DNA of 64,000 nt, taken from NCBI GenBank assembly GCA_021234155.1, contig JAJEKV010000004.1, positions 31,136,368 through 31,200,367 of the forward strand, written 5' to 3'. The position numbers and the translations under genes were made by a program. Under the pieces are notes generated by a model that did no database searches, was not told the origin of the DNA, and saw only the letters and a program-made list of their open reading frames with translations. Below, piece by piece: positions 43,766 through 58,529 of this stretch. Within the stretch, counting starts at the first letter, position 1, and each line of letters starts with the position of its first letter. The stretch is from Isoetes taiwanensis. Taxonomy: Eukaryota > Streptophyta > Lycopodiopsida > Isoetales > Isoetaceae.

Positions 43766-46700
43766 ACCCTACAGCTTATTCTTTCATTCAGGTACTGCTC
43801 TCTGACTGCTCCAGATGGATTGGGCTCAAAATTACCAGCTCTTTTGGGGATCACGGTATTCTTGCAGTCCCGATCCCTTTAAACCAATGGGCATTTACTC
43901 GTGCTTGCTTTTGTTCTCTCCAAACTTTTTCATGCTCGTCTTTGCTGTTTTATATTGCTAGCCCTTCTGACCCACTGACTCTGTTATCTATTTTATCTTT
44001 TCTGTTTTATCTTTTTTGATGCGCCATATTCTTCTGCTCTGTCCTTTCGGATCCACCCGGTTATTCTGTTATCTGCTCTATCATTTCCGATTCGCCCTAT
44101 TCTTCTGCTTTATCCTTTCTGATTCGTCATGATTCGCCGTGTTCTTTTGCTCTCCTTTGTTGACCAGCAGCAGGTTGCTTACCTTCAATTTTTCCTTTGT
44201 TCGCCTGTCAGTTTCGAGCCCTCCTGCTCCGGTTTGGGTCTGTTCAATCTGCGCTGAGTGGAATTCGTCATGCTTTTGCCCCAAGATCCTGGTTCCGGTT
44301 GCTTCTCTCTTTTCTTTTTGGGATCTGGCTCATGGGCTCTTAACCTGTTTCCTTCCCAGCACATGTTCCTTCCCCCTCCCCCCCCCCCCCATCTCTCAGC
44401 TTTGCTCCAATCGGCCGCCTGCTCCAATCGGCCTGCTCAATCGCCCCTCGTTCTAATTGGCCGCCGGTTTTGGCCTGCAATCTGTACTTTTGCCAGGGGA
44501 TACCGGGTCAGGGTATCCAGATGAAGACGGGTGGTCCCGAGTTCCTGGGTCCCGGTATCCCGATCCCCCTTTTCCCGTGATTTCCTTTCCTTGTCCCAGG
44601 TTTAGTTTGGTTTTTTCTTTGCTATGGTTGTCGGTTTTTTATGTAGTGTTTTTTGTTATGGTTATTTGGGTTGGTAAGGTAGTGTATGGTTTGTTTAAAG
44701 GTTACATGGTGTGTGTGTCATTATGGATGGTTTGTTTTGGTTTTTCAAGGTTATGTGGGTGATCTCATGAACTTTGGCATGCACATTCATATTTGTGTTA
44801 ACTAGGGAAGTTTTTTTTTTTTTGTTACGGAGAACCTATGGCCGGAATATATATGATCATATCAATGCATTAGCTTTTTACTAGTCACCTAATTCTCTCA
44901 TCACTCGTCTCTTTATTTAATGTCGTTATTCTGATTGTTTTCCCCTTTTTTGTTCTTATAGTGTAATTTTTATTAAGCCTATGTGTGGACAATTGCCATT
45001 ATGATCTTTATCTCATGGAGGTCTGTGGGGGGTTTTTTGCCTAGATAGGGTCGGTTTTGGGATTTGTTTCGATTCTTTTTCATTTTCGCCTTGGTTGTCG
45101 ATGGTGTGTTTCCTTTTGGTTTCGTTGTTTGTCTTTTTCTTCCTATGTTTTTTCCGGTTTTATCTGTTTTGTTCATGCGGTTCTCACTCCCTTTTTTCCT
45201 TCTGTGACCATGTGTGCTCAATCTACTCTCCAGAGCTTTACTCTGCCCACCACTGATACCGAACGTAACCCCCCTCCGTTGCCCCCCATCATACCACCAA
45301 ATATCTCTGTTCCGTCTGACCCAGCACTTTTCTTACCTTTCCCATTTGAGCTGAATTCTCCTTGTTGCCGGCGCACAGCTTGACCGACGTTTATCACTCT
45401 TTCTGACTGAACATCCTTATTTGTCTTCACACTCATACTAATTAGAATGTTGGATTTAGATTGCAGCATCCTCTTTGTTACATGACTTCATATTATGCAG
45501 AAGCCCAGTGTTATAAAGAAGTCACGGTTCAAATAGCCTTTTGGAACTTTATGATTACATATTGTTAGAGAATCATTTTGTTGTGTAGGTGGTTTGTTGT
45601 CATAGAGGCTAGAGTTCAAAACCTCATCAAAGCGGTCTCACAACTTCTATCTCGAGTAACCATCCTCAAGAAAGCAATGGGTAAGGTTTGTGAAAGCTTT
45701 TTCCTTGTTTGCCTCACCAAAAGCATAAGATTGCCTTGCGTGTCTCATCATGCACCGTATGGTATTTGGATCATATGCAAAAGCTAAAGATTGCCTTGTG
45801 TGCCTCTTCATGCACCGTATAGTATCTGGATCATTTGCCTTGCTTCTTTGTCTTGTTCTTGCTTCTACAAGGTTTATATTTCATATGTGCAAGGTTTTTG
45901 TTTCTAGTTACAGTTCCAACGTGGTTTGTCTGGATTTCACATCCTTAAAGCAGCGTGTAGTGTTGGATCATCGCAAAAGTTTTTTCTCGCTCTGTTTGTC
46001 TTGTTCTTAGCCTTTATAAGGTTTTCTTTCCAGGTGCGAAAGTTTCTTCGCTTGAATGTGCTAGGGCCTCGGTCAAGTTATGCTTCTTTTCTTGTAGGTT
46101 GATGCATGGGGGGTTGGTTATGTTCGAGGTCTTAAAAAGGATGAATTACGAGGTCTTAAAAGGATGTTAAAAGGATGATTACGAGGTCTTAAATGGATGG
46201 TTACAATGGTTTCTATGTTGAGATTGATTACTCTCGTCCTTGCCTCCTTTTTATCGGTTATGTGTTGAGATTGGTCCGTCTAGTCCTTACCTCATCTTTC
46301 CCTTGGTTTGACGCCATGCATAGGTCAATTGTGCCACTTTTTTATAACATTGAACGTTTTGTTATAAACATTATAATAAGGGATCCTTGTGCATAATATT
46401 ATTACACCTTAATAACCACAAGTTAATAACAAAGGGTCCTGGTGCGTAGGTTGGTTTTGCCTAGGTTGAGTTTGGTCCGTCTCATCGACGCCTCCTCTTT
46501 CCCTTGTTGTTTTGATGCCCATGGTGCCCTTTTATTTTATTTTTATCAACGTTAAACCTTCTTTGTTATAAACATTATAATCAGGGGTCCTTGTGCATAA
46601 TATTATTAAATATTAATAACAAGAAGTCCTCGTGCATATTATTAGCCATTACTAACACAAAGGTCTTGGTGCATAGGTTGGTTGTGCTTGGGTCCCAGTT

Positions 46701-49386
46701 GTGCCTATCCCCAAGAGCATTTTCTTGTTTGTGTTGTTTTTTCTGTCGGTTGCCTTGGATGTGCTTGAGCTTGGAGTCTAGAGTCAGTCCTTGTTTGCTT
46801 CGTTGCTTTCTTGGTTGTTTGGTTCTTGCATGAGTCCTGTTACGAATGGTATGCGCTTTCTTTGTTCTTTCTTTCAGCCTTTTGGGTTGGTCGGTTTATG
46901 GTGTCCATCCTCATTGTCTCTATTTTTCCGTATCTAGATTAACCATCTTACGTGTCAATCCTTTTTTGGCTTTCTTACTTGCGTGTATTTGTAAGTGTAT
47001 AAATTATGGGTTAGTGCTCATTTTTGCAGAGTCGTCTGGTTCTTTTCTTGGGTCGGTCTGCATTGAGCTTTGTATAATTATCGTGGTGGTATGTTTCCTT
47101 GGGTGGCCTATCTATCTTCTTGTCGCCTATCTTATTTCTTGTTTACCTTCATTTAAAAATTGACTAGTCCTTCTAGTTTTTTACTAGTGATTGGCGTGTT
47201 TGATTTCGTAGGTTTGTCCTAGTGATAGTTTCTGTCTTTGGTGGTCTATTTTATGTCCTTTTGCTCTCTCTTTCGGATTTGAAGGTTTGAAACTCCGTCT
47301 TGTTTTGTAAGTTATGTAGTGGGTAAAAGTAGGGTTGTTAGACGTTGGTTTTCATCAAGTTCCCTTGGGCCAGTTGCTGTTTAGATTAGTATATTTGTCA
47401 GAGGATGGTTTTTTCCTTTGGTGGACTGACCATGTATGGTTCCCTCTTTTTTGCAAATGTTACGTTTACAGCCTTCGTTGGTTTTAGTTGCAGGGTTCTT
47501 GGTGTGGAAAAGCTTCGAGCTATGGTTCGGTTGGGGATGGCATCTCGAGTAGATGCGGATAGGAATCATTTTTTGACTTGGCGACTAGAGGGGTCAATGT
47601 CGGACTGGCTTCTTGGTAGTTTTCCTCGTCTTGTCATTACGAAGGGGTGGTGCCGTCTCTAGTCGACATTGATGGGGATCGTTGTCAAATCTTTGTCCAC
47701 AGAGGTCAACAAGGGACTAACTACTTTGTATGTGGCTTTTTTACGCCAAGTCAGTTTTGCATTTAGTTGCTTCATTGCATTTTGGGCAATTCCTCATTAT
47801 ATCCTGTATTTAATCAACACATGCCGGTTGCCCCCTTTTCTTGACATTTTGGCACTTGACCTACGGACTTTAGCACGAGTTGTCGGGCGAGTCAGGTATT
47901 TTCAATATGTTGAATACATCCTTCTCCATTTGGATATTCTGGCATTTTTCTACACATGAACTTTTCCTTAGCTGCATTCGTCATGAGTTGGTGATTCATG
48001 TCAGTTCATGCCATGTTGCTTTTGGTTATTCTCGACACTTTCTAATCTCGTAGACATGCTGTGGTCCATAACGTCTCTATTTTAGTCCTTTTTGTTGCGC
48101 TTTGCTTCCATACTTAGATGTGGTCCTTTTTTGCTTAGGATCTCATGTTTCCCCGTCGTTGGTCTATTGGTACCATTTGTGGTGGTCGCTTATATTTTTG
48201 GTCGTTTTGCAGGAGTTTTACAATTGGTGGTGTTTGCTAGAATCATTTGGCTCATTTATCTATGGCTTTTGCCAGTGCCATATCTCAGTTGGCATTTTGT
48301 GTGGGTTGAGCTATTGCATTCTTGCGGCATTGGTGCTTGTGACATTTAGTTGCAAATCTTCTTTTATATTCCTTTATGTGGCGAGTTCCATGTCCTTGTG
48401 TTGACCACCTAGCCATGTGCCCCTTCAATTATTTTTCATTGGCTTCTTTCCACTGTCTTTACTCGTTCCCTTTACTACACGACGTCCATTATTCCCTTTT
48501 TTTGTCGACTGTTGTTCCATTTGTCTCGTTGAGCTCTTATGGTGTCCCTTGAGTCCTAGCTCTTGCAGTCCGGGTTGTGCTTGAGTTGCTTCCATACGTC
48601 TTTACACTGCTCTGCTTGTCCGAGTTGTCCTGAGTTGTCCCATCTGTCTGATTGCTCGTAGCATTCTTGTCTCATGATTTCTCAGCAGTAGTTTGTTCAC
48701 TTGCGGATGCATGATTTGTTCCTCTCACTCGTGCTTTTTCCCTGGTCTTTTCAGTGGTAGTTTGTTCAATTGCCAATTTATTTCCCTCGCCTTTCCATTT
48801 CACAGCGGTTTTCTAGTGCCTCTTTCTTTATCCCGTTCCTCCATCCATTTCATTTGTTTTGCTTCCCTTTTTTGCTCTAGGATTGTTGAGCTTTGTTTCT
48901 AGGTGTATGTATAGGTAGATAAGTGCATGCTTGTTTTTCTTATATTCTCAATTGTTCTTTTGGATGCCCTTATGAGGGCCTATCCTCTTCTCTTTTATCA
49001 TTGATTCTTAGTTTCTCGTGAATGCCTTCGAGGGCTTTATTTGCATTGGTGGGCTTAGCTCCTTTATCCCAATTTGCTCTGTTCCTCTATTCCTGATCCC
49101 TTATTCCATCCATTTCAGTATAATCTTGCATTCCTTTCCTTTTTCTTTTTGCATTTTGTCCCTTTCCTCTTTGTTTGTTCATTTTATCTCTTGAAACGTC
49201 TTTGCTCTTCTAGTGTCTTGACTCCCTCCTTTGCCCGCCTCTTGACTCATCATAGTGCTTTTTGCCCTGGTGGTGTCCATTTATTATGTTGTTTTACTAT
49301 GTTGAACCCAGTTGTTTCATCCACCTTGCTTGGCCTTCGGGGTCTCAATGTATGATGGGGTTTGAGGGAGATTCCTCTTTATGTCG
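43766..49386 (+). other. Long T/pyrimidine-rich non-coding tract
   Basis: About 5.6 kb with a strong strand bias: T and G far exceed A and C on the plus strand, with runs such as poly-C (44379-44391) and poly-T (44812-44824). No recognised protein domain in any frame; the many hydrophobic Phe/Leu/Cys-rich frames come from the composition. It may be the body of a large non-autonomous retroelement headed by 43554-43765. Confidence 0.4.
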
Positions 49387-49425
49387 GATGTTGATATTTG
49401 TGCATAAGGACCTTTCCCTAGAATG
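49387..49425 (+). repeat. 39-bp direct repeat, left
   Basis: Identical to 50409-50447 (starts GATGTTGATATTTGTGCATA). Flanks a 983-bp insert. Confidence 0.93.
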
Positions 49426-50408
<983 letters not shown>

Positions 50409-50447
50409 GATGTTGATATTTGTGCATAAGGACCTTTCCCTAGAATG
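50409..50447 (+). repeat. 39-bp direct repeat, right
   Basis: Identical to 49387-49425. Confidence 0.93.
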
Positions 50448-50977
50448 TACTTATTTCAACAGAATCCAAATAAAATTTTGAAACAGTAGTTTGCAACATG
50501 TAATAAAATGCAAGGTTTCAAGATATTACAAATAACCATCCATGATATCGGCAAATCCTCAAATCATAAATGATGAAACAAAATAGATTAACTCAATATA
50601 TTTTAATGTTCGGATGATTACAGGAGAGAATAGTGGATTATAGGTTTCAGAACGTTTACCATGTTATAGATATCATGTTTTCACAAGTACCATAGTACAA
50701 CTTTTGTAATCAATTTCTAAACCCAAAATACATGTCCAAATTGAACCGAATACTGAGTATAGAGCAAAGAAACCCGTTACTTGCATCCACAAACAAAAAA
50801 CAAGCATCAGAATGTTTGTCATGTATGGGTATAGGATAACAGATGTCATGGGTTTCTTTGAGGTTATCCCCCCTTCACTATATCAATATTCAAGCATAAA
50901 GCAAAGATTAGAAGATGTCTGTTAGCAAATATGAACCAGGCTACTTTAATCTGTCAATAATTTAGTAGTCGTAATAT
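50448..50977. other. No gene seen
   Basis: AT-rich spacer before segmental copy B, including weak repeats of an AGAATGTTT(G/A)(T/C)CATG word near 50650 and 50810. Confidence 0.5.
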
Positions 50978-51479
50978 GTACATCAGACCTGCATTAATAT
51001 GGCAAACTTTAAGCATCATTTAAAGATCTAATGAATTCAGTGGGAATTTGCTCCTTATCAGTGCTAACAACATCAATCTCCCAAAAAAACTTGCATAGGC
51101 TTTGTTTTGTTCAATTTATGCTAGGCAATCCATCCTCTTGAACTAAGCATCATGCCCAGAACAAGGTACATGCCACTGATGGAATCTAAAGTCATTTGTT
51201 TGTCTTCCTTCAGTGATAGAAGATGGTTGAAGAGGAGAAAAACTATGTGGACCATCTGAGGCCCACTCCTTCGCATCATGCCTACCCTCCATCATCATGA
51301 CGGACATACTTTGCACTCCAAATAACATCACAAATAAAATGGTTGCACACAACGCTAAACTGTAGACTACATTCGTTCGACTTACTCCAACTACACCTAA
51401 AACGATGCATAGAGTTAGAGAACAATTTATTTATCTACTTCATTTACATTTTATTATAATACATAACCCTATCAAATGA

Positions 51480-52157
51480 CAATCAATGCTATAGCCATTA
51501 CTTGGTCGTCTTCTACATTCAACCCATACCTCCATCCCAAAGTATCTGTTTTATGGTATCAAGTTATTCATCATTGTCTGCGCGTTAATATTCTGGTGCA
51601 CAGATTTCGTCGAGAGGTATCTGCACTTTGTCCCTTATGTGCGCAGGGACAAGACAATTGAGCATCGCTTCTTCCTGTGTAGACATGTCAGGCATGCGTG
51701 GTTGTGGCTTCAAGGCCTCTTTCGTTGCAATTTGAATAGCCAGCAGGTGTTACTAGCAGTCTATCCAAATGGTTGGGAAAATTTGGCAAAAAGGGCGTTT
51801 CATTTGGCTTCTGCATGGATCATTTGGTCCATTTGGAAAAAAAAAAGAATTTTCTCATATTCAAAGGTCTTGCTTGTTCAGATGTACAGGTCCTTCTCAA
51901 TGCCCAACAATGAATTGTCAAAGCACTCAGGTGCTTATCAATTGCTAATGAGGTAAAGAGCCGTATTTGGAAGCACTATCTTCAGATTCACACTTACTCA
52001 TGAGATTTTGCTTGCTCTTCACACTGTTTAGATGTTGTATTTGAGTGGGGTGGATTTGCTCTGGTGGACATTCTCTCCACTGAGTTTTTAGTCCCCATTG
52101 TACTTTGTAACTTTATCTGGATAATAAAGGCTCAAAAAAAAAAAAAAAAAAAAAAAC
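51480..52157 (+). mobile_element. 5'-truncated L1-type LINE 3' end (copy B)
   Basis: Better-preserved partner of 31640-32438: HRFRREVSALCPLCAQ, HRFFLCRHVRHAWLWLQGLF, then FHLASAWIIWSIWKKKRIF in the same frame to 51956. AATAAA is followed by A24 (52134-52157). Confidence 0.87.
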
Positions 52158-52494
52158 CATACTCCCACTATTATGAACATCTGCACTGTTCACAACGGTA
52201 ATCACTTCAATATTAGGGCACGAATCATCCACAAGAAGTTGATGGAGAATCATATACAACAAACAAATTAGCTTTCTTGTGTGTATTTTTTCCCTTCAAT
52301 TAAATTACCCTGTCCTATGTAAGAACAAATTTCAAGAGGGCAACCCACTCTACGACAACGTCTTGTTAGTTCTGTTGGTTTGATTTCAAAGACATCCAGT
52401 ATGGACAAAGGAAATAGAGGCATGTGCACATATAACTCCATCATAGGCCATATATTTATGTTGCATGCCTTGATAAGTCAACAGAAATAAACAT
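52158..52494. other. No gene seen
   Basis: Duplicated non-coding sequence equivalent to 32439-32764. Confidence 0.5.
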
Positions 52495-54080
52495 CTAGAT
52501 CTATATTGTTGCTTTATGAATTTTGTCAAGGTTTTCGACAAAGTCCCTAAGAAGAAGATATAGGAAGGATTAATGTAGTGGGAGTCCGCCAAGAGTTGCA
52601 AAAATGCAGTACACAAAACTATATGAAGCATGCTCAGCTTGAATGCCACCATTAAGTCAACTTATCAACAACATGTTTAAAGTCTGCCAATGGTGTCCAA
52701 ACTCTTCTACATTATTTGGGCTATACTTGATTAGCTTAAGAACTTGTTTACTCAGGATATAGAGGGAGGGGCCCATCTTATCCACCATATCACCCGGAAG
52801 CTAATATACACAGATGATGTGGATCTCTTAGCTCACACTCTAGCGAGTATGCAACAGCATCCGGATGCATTGAGTACTTTCTGTTATGACACTAGAATTC
52901 GAGGCAATATAGGCAGTCTTGCTTCACTTATCAAGGTGAAAATGTGGAAGCATTGCAAACATACAAATACCTTAGAGTGCAATTCACTACTACCATGTAT
53001 TTGGGATACTCGTATCCAACAAGAAGTGATGGCAGATTGAAAAGTTTTATATGCAACACGGAATAATTGCCCCAAAGCTAGTCCTTCTATATGGAGTGGA
53101 AGTATGAGGCCTTAATGATATCACTTTTCACTTGGGAGGACTTGGAAAGGGTCCAGAAAGCCTTTTTTAACTCGAGCACTTGGAGTCAAGTCCATAGCCT
53201 CGTACTAGATTCTTCTCCAAAAGACAGAGTTCTTACCTCTTCAGAGGGCTGCCCTAGAGTGTCACATTATATACTGTCAGAAGATGATAAATCTGAGAGA
53301 AAATTCAAGAAAATTCACCTTCCAAACCTCACCTACACAATGGCCATCGGTCCACATCATCTTAAAGTCTACTGGAACGAGAAATGAGCCATTTGGTTCT
53401 CCAGAGAGCGTGTGTAGGAACATGGGTATATACAGGTGCACAACAATGAGGATCACAATCGTTTAATGAAGTGTCTAAGGACATGTTTTCTTAGTAAGCT
53501 TTGGGATGCCAGTGCTTTAAAGCTAGTAAAGACATCACATTACAAAAACCAGATGAATCCATGCTTGCCAGGGGTCCATAGTGATACCTGTCAACACGTT
53601 TGCCCATGAAGAAATGCGGATCGATTGCATCTATTCAAGACAGTGCACACTACCTAACCTCGAGATAAAGCGATGGACTCGAAAAGAGCTAGAGAATAAG
53701 GCGTCGATGTTGTCAACTGAGAGTTATGGAAGATGAGTGCCACACTCTTCAGAATTGTCCAATGTTTACGACTATGTTTGCACAATACGTTGGGTTGGTT
53801 GCACCTAATCAACCTCTGCATGTCATATTGCAGATGCTTTAGTAGGGGCACTGGCATTATATGTCTATGAGGTACAAAACATGTGCACTCATTGTGTTCT
53901 TGATTACTATACTAACATGTACAAATGTACACGGTTTGTTAAAGGCTTATTATCGTTAATTTTTTTTTCCTCTTCGAGGTGGGGTTTCTAAATCCCGATC
54001 GTAATAGGACTGCTGTGTTTTCTGTTTGGGTCCCATAGGCCTTCTGGTCTATGGATGGAAAAAATTCAATTCAATTCAAT
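52495..54080 (+). pseudogene. Decayed YADD-type LINE fragment (copy B)
   Basis: Partner of 32765-34300. The catalytic box has become LIYTDDVDLLAHT. Blocks resembling ALGVKSIAS and the TTTGGGTCCCATAGGC 3' UTR are present, with a short ATTCA-type tail near 54065. Confidence 0.85.
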
Positions 54081-57000
54081 TCTTCTAAATTAATCAAAAA
54101 TTGCAAAACCAATATCTCCTTTCTATTAGTCCAGTAATCAATTAAGTTGATGCTAAATATTTGTGCACCTTCCATAAATAATGGTGATGAGTGGTCAAAC
54201 CATAGTTTTTCCTTAAGTGATGAAACGTTTACTACAAAAAGAATGATATTCATCTTCTACAACACAAGTAAAATCTTAATCCAATGTTTTCGTCCTCCTT
54301 CTATCTCAAGTCGATGTGAGCTCAGCCTAAATTGCGAAATGAGTTTTCACTCTTCCAGCTAATATTATCTTGTTCTACCTAAATAACCATCTTTTATATG
54401 TAGAATTCTTGTTTGATATCCAAAGCTTTGTTAGGGTACATTGTCTTGCTCACATTATCTTCTTCTACATGAATAACCATCTTTCGTATGTAGAATCCTT
54501 GTTTGATATCCAATTCTTTGTTAGGGTACATTGTCTCAACTACTTTTCATAGTACTAAGTTACACATGGACTGTTTTATCATTTTGCATCAAAATGGAAT
54601 ATTAGTCAACAACCCTTTTTGGTGTACATTGCACAACAAATGAATCTAATAGTCCACGGAAAGCTCAACGAGCTCTAGATAGAGGTCTTGCCACCACACA
54701 ATTGGGTTGACTCTTAGGCAAACATTTTATAGTTAGGAAGCCATACCCATGAGAAGAAAATGAAGAAGAATAACTTAGTATATTGCATTTTGATGTGGAA
54801 CTTCGATTGGGATGTAACACCAAAACTCTGCACTTTAATACTCTCCAGGTTTTAGTTTTGCAAAGATCAAGTACCGTTGTTTCTATTCTACTCTTTCATC
54901 TGTACATTACATTGCCATCCAAACATTTATGCAATTTGAAAAAAGTACAACAATGCCCTAGTTGTTTATAAATTCCTCTCTGACCCATATCTTTGTCTTA
55001 GCTTTTCTATGCTTTTGCTCTAGCCAACACGTTTCCATCTTATTTAATGCTTTGCACACTAGTTTACTTGTTCATCCATTTGCCCCCATGGCTCTCAAGA
55101 TGCATCTTTGGTTTTATGTGTCTCTTACCCATCTATATACGGCTCCATCTTTACTCCTCGTGATGTGATAACTATGTTCCATCTTCCTTCTATGGTGTTC
55201 AATTCATAGTAGAATTGCCACTGACATATTTGTCAAACCAATAACTTCATGTCTCATTTCTTGCAGGCCCACTTAGCTAAATATTTGACCCATGCTATCT
55301 TATAGGTTGTCAATGATTTCTTTTCTCCCGTTTTAGCTCCTTTTTACTATGGTAAGATGCCCCCTACTCTTCTGATGATACCATCTAGGTAAAAGCTCTT
55401 TCTTGCATTGTTCTTCATGTCATTTACACAAAATTCATGGTTCTACTTGATAACATAACTGGAAAACAAATGTCAATCCTTGCAAAAAGCAACCATCGAC
55501 AATTTAGTTTGCATTTTTCCATTGCCCAAGTTTGTTGTCAGTTTGGGGGACTCATTAAAAATTCCCAAGAGGATTTTATATATCTATATTTCTCTAACAA
55601 TAGATAAGAATAGAACACATGTGATGTCGATTTGTAGATAGATAGATATTATTTTAACGAGGAACGGTCGAACCGATCGAAGAATGGTTTATGACATTAT
55701 TATTGGAGTTGATTGGAGTAACGATGGGCTACCATGTGGCAAATATTCTAAGCAATAATAATGACAATTATACTTTGTAATATGGTTAGTGTTTCTTAAG
55801 GAAAGTAATGTGGAAGGTAAACTAGTTATGCATTCTTGGGGACATCCAAAACCAGCAAAATGGGGGAGCGATGTGTCAGCGCCACTATATTTTGCAGTGC
55901 CAAGAATGCCAGACCAATTTACCTGCCATGAAGAAGCAAACACTAAATTTTTTAACCCATGACTCTAGTTTCTATTCTAGGTGCCAATGGACACCCAAGT
56001 TTGCTTAACATAATGAATGAAAGTGGATGCAACTCAGAGAACTAATTAGGCTACAACAAATTACTTACAACTTAATGCTTGAGCAAATGTTACACGGCAC
56101 GCAAAGCTTGAACCATAAAAAGAAAAGAAATCGAATTTCCTACTGTTGCAAGTAGTTGATGAAGTTCTAGACGTATGGAACATGTTATGTTTGGACAGAG
56201 CCAGAATAATTATGGGCCTGATTCCGCCACTTGTTCACAACATGGCCTCGCTAGAGCTTCAATTTATTCACTAGACTTTTGATTCTTTATTATGGTTTTG
56301 ATAGCTTGTTTATATTTATTACTAGATCCAGACATGAAACCTCTGTAAGGATGTAACTTGCATGCAAAATATAAAGGGAACCCAATTGGTCTTTATAACG
56401 TCATCAAAAGTAGCTTTAAATGAAATGCATACATTGTTGTGTATGTGTTCTAACCATTTCAGAATTATTCAAAGAAGAAAGAATGCTACAGCAGTCAAGA
56501 CACAAATCCAATTTTAAAAAAGTACGAAGAAACCTCTTTACTTTATATCCACAAACATACTCTTGATATCTTGGTCCCACATGTGTCCATGTTGGTTCTA
56601 TTCTACTCTCATGTTTGTACCACACCATCCCTACATTTATATGTCCATTTATATGGTCTTAATGCCTTGCCCCTCATGTACTAAGCAAATGCTAAGTATT
56701 GCTTGCATCCAGTGCCTCATTCTTCATGTTTTTGGTGCAACCAATTCCGTGCATCTGTGCATCTGCACTCTTTAGTCACACATTTATCTCCATGCTTTAA
56801 CCATGTACCTTTTGCACATTGTCTTTGATTTTAACCCATCATCAAACCCAGTGTACATGGTCCCTAATGTTTGCATCACCTTTTGCAATAAACTCGCCCT
56901 GATAAAATATCCCAAGTTCTGATCAATATGTCCCATCTCATAGGTGTACTTACTGTATTCATAATTGTTCAATCCCATTTTCTTATGTAATGCTTTCTTT

Positions 57001-57587
57001 TGTGATGACATTGTACTTCTTGTTGTGTACATTGAATCTAATAGTGAAATTTCCTATCCCAAGTTTTGATCAATATGTCCTATCTCATAGGTGTACTTAC
57101 TGTATTCATAATTGTTCAATCCCGTTTTCTTATGTAATGCTTTCTTTTGTGATGACATTGTACTTGTTGTTGTGTACATTGAATGTAATAGTGAAACTTC
57201 CTATCTTCTGCTAATACAAATTATGATCCATATAAATTGTGTTAAAAATAATGCATTATGTTCCACTATCTGTCTATGCATGTCTGTATTTATATGAGAA
57301 AGCATATTCATGCATTACATACCATAGGTATTGGATCACTATGTGTCCAAAGCCTATAAAACTAAGCAAACTTTCAGGAGAGTCATTTTGGAGGGTGTGC
57401 CCTTAAACTATCAGGGTACTGGTGGATTCCAATTTTTGGTGTATAGGTCTAGGCTTTGACTGAACCACTGAACACTTGACCGTTACATGTACAACGTCTC
57501 GCCCTTCTTCATCATCATAAAGAAAAAATAAACTTTGCATACGCACAAACATGTCATGTGGAATGCTTGCACCCATTACGTGTAATA
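54081..57587. other. Non-coding duplicated DNA (copy B)
   Basis: Partner of 34301-35794 and 40686-42830. Holds the 95-bp tandem duplication (54365-54538) and the 150-bp tandem duplication (56912-57210). The junction near 55560-55620 is the site occupied by the LINE in copy A. No gene seen. Confidence 0.6.
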
Positions 57588-58261
57588 TTTATTTATTTAT
57601 TTATTTATTTGGTCGATGCTCTCTTAGGACCTTGAGAGGTCATGGAGCACTCTATTTACAACGTCAACAAAAATTTCCGATGTGTATCAACCTTGGTTAG
57701 ATACTCACCTAAAAAATAAGGTTCCATATTTAGCAATGTAAAGAAATCATCTACGTGTATGTCAAACTCATCTCTAATGTGTGCATAAACCGAACAATGT
57801 AAAAATGCATGGTCTTCGTCTTCCACTCTACCTGAACCACATAATTTACACTTCCTATCTTCCTGTGGAACTCTAAACCATCTGCCTGTCTCTATCTCCA
57901 ATCTGTGTGAGCTAGTTCTATATCTCGCTATTGTTTGTTTGTATATCTTTGGAATATCAGCATCTAAGTATGGTTGACTCTTATATTCGTCCATGTGGTT
58001 GACTTTCCCTCTGTAGTATAGCATCTTGCTGCCTGGGACAGCCCATAAAAGGTCTATTGCAAGCCTTTCTAATAGTGTTCTTGCTTCCTCTTTGTCAGAT
58101 GGCCAGTTAGTTTCTGAAAGCCCCCACTTTTTTGCCCAATTCCAGAAATCTTTTAACCATCCCTGACCCGCATCCATCATGGCCTGATATGAGATTCGAG
58201 TCGATTCTTGCTTCTTTAGTCTGTTCACAAAATTTACGGTTTGATAGAGAGCTTCAAGCTC
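57588..58261 (-). mobile_element. 5'-truncated LINE with (TAAA)n tail, minus strand
   Basis: Present in copy B and absent from copy A, where the site near 42830 is uninterrupted. The 3' tail is (TTTA)n on the plus strand (57588-57610). A 5-bp AATAT occurs on both sides, consistent with a short target duplication. Belongs to the same broad LINE group as 35795-40247 by its C-terminal motif, but the 3' UTR differs. Confidence 0.88.
57656..58228 (-). CDS. C-terminal part of LINE ORF2
   Basis: 190 open codons. LERLAIDLLWAVPGSKMLYY lies before a conserved YRTSSHRLEIETGRW block and a CKLCGSGRVEDEDHAFLHC motif (Cys-x2-Cys...His-x4-Cys), matching the C-terminus of the 35.8-kb LINE. The RT catalytic part is missing through 5' truncation. 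The frame is intact to its stop, implying a fairly recent insertion. The first Met is probably internal to the original ORF. Confidence 0.8.
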   Translation of the reverse strand: MNRLKKQESTRISYQAMMDAGQGWLKDFWNWAKKWGLSETNWPSDKEEARTLLERLAIDLLWAVPGSKMLYYRGKVNHMDEYKSQPYLDADIPKIYKQTIARYRTSSHRLEIETGRWFRVPQEDRKCKLCGSGRVEDEDHAFLHCSVYAHIRDEFDIHVDDFFTLLNMEPYFLGEYLTKVDTHRKFLLTL

Positions 58262-58378
58262 TAAAAAATATGAATATCTAAAAAATAGACATGTTTAACA
58301 AAACAAAAAGTTATTAAATGTATGATTGGCATAGGATGTGTTCTATATATGTAGTTGCCTTATCACATATGAAATTGC

Positions 58379-58460
58379 CCATCACGACGGTGGTTTAATG
58401 GTTAGACCTTTGGCTTGGATTGTTCTGGTCACTGGTTCAAATCTCGTTGACTACAGTTGG
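58379..58460 (+). repeat. tRNA-derived SINE head (copy B)
   Basis: A box GGTTTAATGGTTAGA and a well-preserved B box GGTTCAAATC (about 58434-58443). Partner of 42963-43040; the B box here is closer to consensus. Confidence 0.7.
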
Positions 58461-58529
58461 GTGGGAGACGTGGGTGAACGCAAGTCTCACTGGGTGAATG
58501 CAAGTCTCACAGTGCGGCAAAGAAGAGGA

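Noticed and set aside
43766-49386. Hydrophobic Phe/Leu/Cys-rich frames as membrane proteins
   Set aside because: They arise in several frames at once from T/G-rich composition, have no conserved motifs and no sensible start context.
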